A stretch of 59,552 nt of DNA from Neobacillus soli NBRC 102451 (lineage in GTDB: Bacteria; Bacillota; Bacilli; Bacillales; Cytobacillaceae): contig NZ_BCVI01000041.1 in NCBI RefSeq assembly GCF_001591665.1, forward strand, positions 1 through 59,552, in the 5' to 3' direction. Numbering within the stretch: position 1 is the first letter of the stretch; every line of letters begins with the position of its first letter. The position numbers and the translations under genes were made by a program. The notes under the pieces were generated by a model, which worked only from the letters and a program-made list of their open reading frames with translations, searched no databases and was not told the DNA's origin. Positions 53,367-59,552 of this stretch are shown piece by piece.

Positions 53367-54701
53367 ATGGCAAAGTTTTCAAGAGAAGATATTAAACAGT
53401 TGGCAATAGAGGAAAACGTTAAATTTATTCGCTTACAATTTACAGATATTCTTGGAACCATTAAAAACGTGGAAATCCCAATCAGCCAATTAGAAAAAGC
53501 ACTTGATAACAAAATGATGTTCGATGGTTCTTCAATTGAGGGATTTGTTCGAATTGAAGAGTCAGACATGTACTTGTTCCCTGATTTAGATACATGGGTT
53601 GTCTTCCCTTGGACAGCGGAAAAAGGAAAAGTGGCCCGCCTCATTTGTGATATTCACAATTCTGATCGCACTCCGTTTGGCGGCGATCCGCGCAATAACT
53701 TAAAGCGTGTATTAACAGAAATGCATGAGCTTGGCTTTACGGATTTCAATCTTGGACCAGAGCCTGAATTCTTCTTATTTAAATTAGACGAAAAAGGTGA
53801 ACCATCTTTAGAGTTAAACGATAAAGGCGGCTACTTTGATTTAGCGCCAATCGACCTTGGCGAAAACTGCCGCCGCGACATCGTACTTGAATTGGAAGAA
53901 ATGGGCTTTGAAATTGAAGCTTCACACCATGAAGTAGCACCAGGTCAGCACGAGATTGATTTCAAATATGCAGATGCTCTAACAGCTTGTGACCAAATTC
54001 AAACCTTCAAACTTGTAGTAAAAACCATTGCCCGCAAACACGGCCTGCACGCAACTTTCATGCCGAAGCCATTATTTGGTGTTAATGGATCGGGAATGCA
54101 TATGAACCTTTCATTATTTAAAAACGGAGAAAATGCATTCTTCGATCCTACCGGTGATCTACAGATGAGTGACACAGCCCGTCAATTCATTGCGGGAATT
54201 CTGAAACATGCACCAAGCTTTACAGCTGTAACAAATCCAACGGTAAACTCTTATAAACGTCTTGTACCAGGCTATGAGGCACCATGCTATGTAGCGTGGT
54301 CTGCACAAAACCGTTCACCATTAATCCGTATTCCGGCATCCCGTGGTTTAAGTACACGTGTGGAAGTACGAAGTGTGGACCCGGCAGCAAATCCATATCT
54401 GGCAATGGCCGTGCTTCTAAAAGCAGGCTTAGAAGGAATTAAAAATAAATTAACTCCGCCTGCACCAGTGGATCGCAATATTTATGTAATGAGCAAGGAA
54501 GAAAGGATTGAAGAAGGAATCATCGATCTTCCTGCAACCTTAGCGCAAGCATTAGATTTATTAAAGGCTGACGATGCCATTGTATCAGGTCTTGGCGAAC
54601 ACATAATGGAACACTTTGTCGAAGCGAAAGAGATTGAATGGGATATGTTCCGTACGGTCGTGCACCAATGGGAACGTGACCAATATATGAGCATGTATTA
54701 A
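53367..54701 (+). CDS. glnA: glutamine synthetase, type I-alpha
   Basis: A 444-residue subunit of the dodecameric enzyme that makes glutamine from glutamate, ammonia and ATP. The start [20 protein letters not shown], the [17 protein letters not shown] segment with the Arg62-type residue, and the ATP-binding [14 protein letters not shown] motif are all present. The short length and lack of the adenylylation site fit the Gram-positive I-alpha form controlled by feedback and GlnR. Operon with glnR; strong terminator behind. Confidence 0.98.
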   Translation: MAKFSREDIKQLAIEENVKFIRLQFTDILGTIKNVEIPISQLEKALDNKMMFDGSSIEGFVRIEESDMYLFPDLDTWVVFPWTAEKGKVARLICDIHNSDRTPFGGDPRNNLKRVLTEMHELGFTDFNLGPEPEFFLFKLDEKGEPSLELNDKGGYFDLAPIDLGENCRRDIVLELEEMGFEIEASHHEVAPGQHEIDFKYADALTACDQIQTFKLVVKTIARKHGLHATFMPKPLFGVNGSGMHMNLSLFKNGENAFFDPTGDLQMSDTARQFIAGILKHAPSFTAVTNPTVNSYKRLVPGYEAPCYVAWSAQNRSPLIRIPASRGLSTRVEVRSVDPAANPYLAMAVLLKAGLEGIKNKLTPPAPVDRNIYVMSKEERIEEGIIDLPATLAQALDLLKADDAIVSGLGEHIMEHFVEAKEIEWDMFRTVVHQWERDQYMSMY

Positions 54702-54706
54702 TAATG

Positions 54707-54746
54707 AAAACCCCCTAGTACCATTTTCGGTACTGGGGGTTTTTTG
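54707..54746 (+). terminator. glnA terminator
   Basis: AAAACCCCCTAGTACC and GGTACTGGGGGTTTT pair (one bulged base), then T. Confidence 0.93.
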
Positions 54747-54757
54747 TGGTTTTATCC

Positions 54758-55042
54758 TTATTTTTCGCTGTCTTGGTTTAATAGTTTAAATCGATTTAAG
54801 ACAGCATCACCACCAATCCCGGCAATGATAGAAAAAATAATATTTTCTACAAAAGAATTTGGGGATGTGTACAGCACAAGGAGAAGGGCGGCCACTGAAC
54901 CTAGAAGCATTTCTTCTAGAAAACCGAGATAAATGAACTTTTTTGTCTTTCGAGGCATGATGATTTTACCGTGCTTTCGAACATGTCCGATAATCCCAAC
55001 CGTTCCACCAATCACTAAAGAGAAAATAATGTCCTGTAACAC
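54758..55042 (-). CDS. DUF4257 membrane protein
   Basis: A 94-residue protein with about three hydrophobic segments (LQDIIFSLVIGGTVGIIGHV, then FLEEMLLGSVAALLLVLYTS and IIFSIIAGIGGDAVL). It resembles the DUF4257 family of Bacillus, function unknown. GTG start with GGAG upstream on the minus strand. It shares no operon with glnA and converges with it. Confidence 0.75.
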   Translation of the reverse strand: MLQDIIFSLVIGGTVGIIGHVRKHGKIIMPRKTKKFIYLGFLEEMLLGSVAALLLVLYTSPNSFVENIIFSIIAGIGGDAVLNRFKLLNQDSEK

Positions 55043-55207
55043 TGTTTCTCACACTCCTTAAGCCTGTTATTTTTGGACCTAAGGTAAATCTTGGTGTATT
55101 TTTATTATATGAAATATTACTAACATAAGCATGAGTATAAATACTGAATTTTCAATATATTAATTAAGGGTATGATATTGCCGAGTAAATTTCCCAATAA
55201 AAGAGAT

Positions 55208-55241
55208 ACAAAAAGAGCTGGCATATTTGATGCCAGCTCTC
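55208..55241 (-). terminator. lexA terminator
   Basis: AGAGCTGGCAT and ATGCCAGCTCT form an eleven-pair stem with a four to five-base loop, then T on the minus strand. Confidence 0.9.
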
Positions 55242-55247
55242 TTTGTA

Positions 55248-55871
55248 TTAATGAATATGTCGATAAACCCCAATAACTTTTCCTAAGATCGAAACATTTC
55301 CTAAAATGATCGGTTCCATTGTAGAATTTTCCGGCTGAAGGCGGATGTAGTCTTTTTCCTTAAAAAATCTCTTACATGTAGCCTCATCTTCCTCTGTCAT
55401 CGCTACTACAATATCACCGTTATTAGCAGTTTGCTGTTGCTTAACGATAACGTAATCTCCGTTAAGAATCCCGGCTTCTATCATACTTTCACCCATGACT
55501 TCGAGCATAAAGACCTGTTCATCAGAGGGGGCTAGACTTTCAGGCAGCGGGAAATACTCTTCTACATTTTCGATAGCAGTAATGGGTAAACCTGCGGTAA
55601 CTTTCCCAACAACAGGAACGTTGACAACCTTGTTTCTTGGGATATGTGCATCTTCATCCACATCCAAAATTTCGATGGCTCTTGGTTTCGTTGGATCGCG
55701 TCTAATTAGCCCTTTACTTTCCAATCTTGCTAAATGACCGTGAACAGTGGAGCTGGATGCTAGTCCAACAGCTTCGCCAATTTCCCTTACAGAAGGAGGA
55801 TATCCTTTACTCTTAACCTCGCTTTTTATGTAATCCAAGATATCCTGCTGCCGCTTTGATAATTTCGTCAT
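55248..55871 (-). CDS. lexA: SOS repressor LexA
   Basis: A 207-residue self-cleaving repressor. The winged helix is at about 1-65 ([20 protein letters not shown]). The cleavage site is Ala93-Gly94, the catalytic Ser129 is in GESMIEAG and Lys167 is in CKRFF. ATG 55871 follows GAGGTGGA. It is divergent from yneA, with three LexA boxes between. Confidence 0.98.
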   Translation of the reverse strand: MTKLSKRQQDILDYIKSEVKSKGYPPSVREIGEAVGLASSSTVHGHLARLESKGLIRRDPTKPRAIEILDVDEDAHIPRNKVVNVPVVGKVTAGLPITAIENVEEYFPLPESLAPSDEQVFMLEVMGESMIEAGILNGDYVIVKQQQTANNGDIVVAMTEEDEATCKRFFKEKDYIRLQPENSTMEPIILGNVSILGKVIGVYRHIH

Positions 55872-55906
55872 GATAAAATCCACCTCGCCTGGTTAATGTT
55901 GTCTTT

Positions 55907-55946
55907 ATTATAACATGTTCTCCATATCTATACAAACATAAGTTCG
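55907..55946 (-). promoter_or_regulatory. lexA promoter with LexA box
   Basis: On the minus strand TTGTAT (55930-55935) and TATAAT (55907-55912) are 17 bases apart. The box CAAACATAAGTTCG (55933-55946) overlaps the -35, so LexA represses itself. Confidence 0.88.
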
Positions 55947-55954
55947 AAAAATAG

Positions 55955-56011
55955 TTGACAACAAACAAACGTTCGAATTATAATAATATTAATCAAACGA
56001 ACATATATTCC
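55955..56011 (+). promoter_or_regulatory. yneA promoter with two LexA boxes
   Basis: TTGACA (55955-55960) and TATAAT (55979-55984) are 18 bases apart. The box CAAACAAACGTTCG (55962-55975) fills the spacer; a weaker one, CGAACATATATTCC (55998-56011), lies downstream. They match CGAAC-N4-GTTYG. Confidence 0.88.
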
Positions 56012-56028
56012 TATAAGAGGTGTTATTC

Positions 56029-57014
<986 letters not shown>

Positions 57015-57090
57015 ACCCTTTGCCTTGTCAGAAGGTCCTTTTTTTAGTAAAATCAAGTGTCATGTAATCAGTTGAAAGGAAGATGCTTGA

Positions 57091-57321
57091 ATGCTATCAA
57101 AAGAAAAAATGGCTAGAATTAATGAACTGGCAAGAAAAGCAAAGGCAACGGGATTGACTGAACTAGAAGCAAAAGAGCAATCTAAATTAAGAAGTGAATA
57201 TCTGACAGCTTTTCGTTCTAATATGCTTGATACATTAACAAATACAAAGTTTATTGATCCAGAAGGAAATGACGTCACACCAGAAAAAATTAAGGCCCGG
57301 AAAAAAAATACACTTCATTAA
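57091..57321 (+). CDS. ynzC: DUF896 protein YnzC
   Basis: A 76-residue helical protein of the DUF896/UPF0291 family, with the family pattern [20 protein letters not shown] followed by [25 protein letters not shown] precedes the ATG. A weak hairpin (57011-57047) after yneB suggests part of the transcription stops before it. SOS-linked in B. subtilis; function unknown. Confidence 0.95.
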   Translation: MLSKEKMARINELARKAKATGLTELEAKEQSKLRSEYLTAFRSNMLDTLTNTKFIDPEGNDVTPEKIKARKKNTLH

Positions 57322-57327
57322 TAATTC

Positions 57328-57354
57328 AGGAATACAATTTTTGTATTCCTTTTT
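57328..57354 (+). terminator. ynzC terminator
   Basis: AGGAATACAA and TTGTATTCCT form a ten-pair stem with a three-base loop, then T. Confidence 0.9.
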
Positions 57355-57393
57355 ACATATATAACTATTTCTGTGTAAAAATAAGGAACAAAA

Positions 57394-57451
57394 TGTGTTT
57401 TATTTCACATTATGTTGCTATTTGTTGAATTAATTACTGGAGCAATATAAT
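57394..57451 (+). promoter_or_regulatory. tkt promoter with upstream inverted repeat
   Basis: TTGTTG (57422-57427) and TATAAT (57446-57451) are 18 bases apart. Just upstream, TGTGTTTTATTTCACA (57394-57409) is an inverted repeat near the Rex and Fnr patterns; the regulator is unknown. Confidence 0.5.
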
Positions 57452-57498
57452 ATTAATAATGTATTTAGTATCCTCGTTATGAAGAAAGGATGTATTTC

Positions 57499-59505
57499 AT
57501 GTTTAATACTATTGATGATTTATCTGTAACTTCTATTCGTACACTTGCTATTGATGCAATCGAGAAAGCAAATTCAGGACACCCTGGGATGCCAATGGGT
57601 GCGGCACCAATGACATATACATTGTGGACTCGTTTCATGAACCAAAATCCGAAGAATCCACATTGGTTTAACCGCGACCGTTTTGTCTTATCAGCTGGTC
57701 ATGGTTCAGCATTGTTATACAGCATGCTGCACTTGTCTGGTTTCAACTTAACAATGGATGACTTAAAGCAATTCCGTCAATGGGGCAGTAAGACACCAGG
57801 ACACCCAGAGTACCGCCACACAGAAGGTGTAGAAGCAACAACCGGTCCGCTTGGCCAGGGAATTGCAATGGCAGTAGGAATGGCAATGGCAGAACGTCAT
57901 GTCGCAAGCGTTTATAACAAAGATAACTATGAACTTGTGAACCATTTTACATACAGTGTTTGCGGAGATGGAGATTTAATGGAAGGTGTATCTGCTGAGG
58001 CTGCCTCACTTGCAGGTCACTTAAAATTAGGCCGATTAGTAGTTCTTTATGATTCAAACGATATTTCTCTTGATGGGGATTTAAATAAATCATTCTCTGA
58101 AAGTGTAAAAGGTCGTTTCCAAGCATACGGATGGCAATATCTTCGTGTGGAAGATGGCAATAATTTAGAAGAAATTGCAAAAGCCCTTGAAGAGGCAAAA
58201 AGTGATCTAGACAGACCAACGATGATTGAAGTGAGAACAGTCATTGGTTATGGTTCACCGAACCGCGCTGGAACTTCTGGTGTTCACGGTTCTCCACTAG
58301 GAGCAGATGAATTAAAGCTTACCAAAGAGGCTTACAAATGGACCTTCGAAGAAGATTTCCATGTACCTCAAGAAGTGTATGAGAACTTCCAAAAACTCAT
58401 CGTTGACAATGGTGAGAAAAAGGAAAAAGAGTGGAATGACCTTTTTGCTCAGTATAAAAAAGAGTATCCTGAATTAGCTTTACAGCTTGAGCAAGCATTA
58501 AATAATGAACTTCCTGAAGGTTGGGATAAAGATATCCCAGTTTACAGTGAAGGCAAAAGCCTTGCAAGCCGCGCTTCTTCTGGTGAAGTATTAAATGGTA
58601 TTGCTAAAAATCTTCCTATTTTTATCGGTGGATCAGCGGACCTTGCCGGTTCGAATAAAACGATGATCAAAGGAACAAAAGATTATATGCCTGGATCCTA
58701 TGAAGGCCGCAATTTCTGGTTCGGTGTTCGTGAATTTGCAATGGGTGCTGCGATGAATGGTATTTCACTGCACGGTGGTGTAAAAGTTTTTGGGGGAACC
58801 TTCTTTGTCTTCTCTGACTACTTGCGCCCAGCCATCCGCCTTGCCGCGTTAATGGGATTACCTGTTACATATGTTTTCACTCATGACAGTATTGCCGTTG
58901 GGGAAGATGGACCAACACATGAGCCAGTCGAACAGCTGGCAGCATTACGGGCGATGTCAGGCTTATCTATCATTCGTCCTGCGGATGGCAATGAAACGGC
59001 AGCAGCTTGGAGGCTTGCGGTTGAGTCAACAAACAAGCCGACAGCGCTCGTATTGACACGTCAAGATTTACCGACCTTAAAAGGTACCGATACAAATGCA
59101 TACGAAGGAGTTTCAAAAGGAGCGTATGTCATTTCTCCTTCAGAAAGAGAAACTCCAGATGCGCTTCTGCTAGCAACTGGTTCGGAAGTAAGCCTGGCTG
59201 TTGAAGCACAAAAAGCCCTTGCTGGCGAAGGCGTTCACGTTTCCGTTGTAAGTATGCCTTCATGGGATCGCTTTGAGGAACAATCCCAGGAATACAAAAA
59301 TTCAGTCCTGCCAAAGAGTGTGAAAAAACGTCTAGGAATCGAAGTGGGCTCTTCCTTTGGCTGGCACAAGTACACTGGTGATGAAGGCGATGTATTGGCC
59401 ATCGATAAATTCGGAGCATCAGCACCAGGCGAAAAGATAATGGAAGAATACGGCTTTACTGCTAATAACGTTGTCGCACGCGTTAAGGCATTATTACAAA
59501 AATAA
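57499..59505 (+). CDS. tkt: transketolase
   Basis: A 668-residue thiamine diphosphate enzyme of the pentose phosphate pathway that moves two-carbon units between sugar phosphates. The first domain starts with [39 protein letters not shown] carries the ThDP-binding motif; [16 protein letters not shown] and [19 protein letters not shown] are further signatures. I start at 57499 (GAAAGGAT at 57483-57490); an ATG at 57490 is also in frame. Confidence 0.98.
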   Translation: MFNTIDDLSVTSIRTLAIDAIEKANSGHPGMPMGAAPMTYTLWTRFMNQNPKNPHWFNRDRFVLSAGHGSALLYSMLHLSGFNLTMDDLKQFRQWGSKTPGHPEYRHTEGVEATTGPLGQGIAMAVGMAMAERHVASVYNKDNYELVNHFTYSVCGDGDLMEGVSAEAASLAGHLKLGRLVVLYDSNDISLDGDLNKSFSESVKGRFQAYGWQYLRVEDGNNLEEIAKALEEAKSDLDRPTMIEVRTVIGYGSPNRAGTSGVHGSPLGADELKLTKEAYKWTFEEDFHVPQEVYENFQKLIVDNGEKKEKEWNDLFAQYKKEYPELALQLEQALNNELPEGWDKDIPVYSEGKSLASRASSGEVLNGIAKNLPIFIGGSADLAGSNKTMIKGTKDYMPGSYEGRNFWFGVREFAMGAAMNGISLHGGVKVFGGTFFVFSDYLRPAIRLAALMGLPVTYVFTHDSIAVGEDGPTHEPVEQLAALRAMSGLSIIRPADGNETAAAWRLAVESTNKPTALVLTRQDLPTLKGTDTNAYEGVSKGAYVISPSERETPDALLLATGSEVSLAVEAQKALAGEGVHVSVVSMPSWDRFEEQSQEYKNSVLPKSVKKRLGIEVGSSFGWHKYTGDEGDVLAIDKFGASAPGEKIMEEYGFTANNVVARVKALLQK

Positions 59506-59518
59506 GATAGTGAAATTT

Positions 59519-59552
59519 GAGGGAGAACGGAAATTCCGTTCTCTCTTTTTTT
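59519..59552 (+). terminator. tkt terminator
   Basis: GAGGGAGAACGGAA pairs with TTCCGTTCTCTC, then T to the end of the window. Confidence 0.92.

Overview
The window is chromosomal DNA from a low-GC, endospore-forming member of the Bacillaceae, most like Bacillus or Neobacillus. The reasons are the spore genes (cotE, spoVK, a SpoIIP-type amidase), strong GGAGG-type ribosome binding sites with frequent GTG and TTG starts, SigmaA promoters of the TTGACA-17-TATAAT type, Bacillus-type LexA boxes, a GlnR/TnrA box, and a gene order that follows the Bacillus subtilis cotE-mutS-mutL-miaA-hfq-spoVK-ynbA-ynbB-glnR-glnA-lexA-yneA-yneB-ynzC-tkt segment. The species call is inference.

Layout. (1) 1-0.9 kb: cotE. 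(2) 0.9-39 kb: a long accessory stretch where B. subtilis has cotE directly next to mutS. It holds acetyltransferases, a MerR regulator divergent from a metallo-hydrolase, a kinase-like protein, an Lgt-like membrane protein coupled to a tetraether-synthase-like radical SAM protein, a seven-unit 52-bp repeat array, an HpaB-type monooxygenase with flavin reductases, a copper/SCO-type lipoprotein, an MhqR-type quinone regulon with recognisable operators, two MocR-type regulators (one divergent from a DMT exporter), a 1318-residue modular subtilase, an amino acid permease, two LysE exporters, a cluster of three DUF3231 genes (one frameshifted), tRNA-Arg(CCT), a YwaF-like membrane protein, and an ECF sigma factor coupled to a membrane-anchored SpoIIP-type amidase. 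Relics of a phage DnaB helicase, a group II intron, a duplicated gene start and a tRNA 3' end show repeated gain and decay. (3) 39-47.5 kb: mutS-mutL, mreBH on the other strand, miaA, hfq and spoVK. (4) 47.5-50 kb: a secreted M14 peptidase and a TRIC-type channel. (5) 50.2-54.7 kb: hflX, ynbB, then glnR-glnA under a GlnR-box promoter. (6) 54.7-59.5 kb: a DUF4257 protein, the lexA/yneA SOS divergon with yneB and ynzC, and tkt.

How the parts work together. MutS/MutL repair mismatches. LexA, YneA and YneB form the SOS block that halts division after DNA damage. GlnR represses glnRA when glutamine is plentiful. The MhqR block handles quinone and aromatic electrophile stress. CotE and SpoVK serve spore coat assembly and maturation. 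The accessory module I find most unusual is the pair of an Lgt-like protein lacking the catalytic histidine and a Tes/MJ0619-like radical SAM enzyme (3.8-6.0 kb), which suggests an undescribed membrane lipid modification. The TTG-initiated ECF sigma factor fused by overlap to a SpoIIP-type amidase with an anti-sigma-like tail (37.5-39.0 kb) is the next best candidate for new biology. All functions come from reading the sequence; no database search was run.
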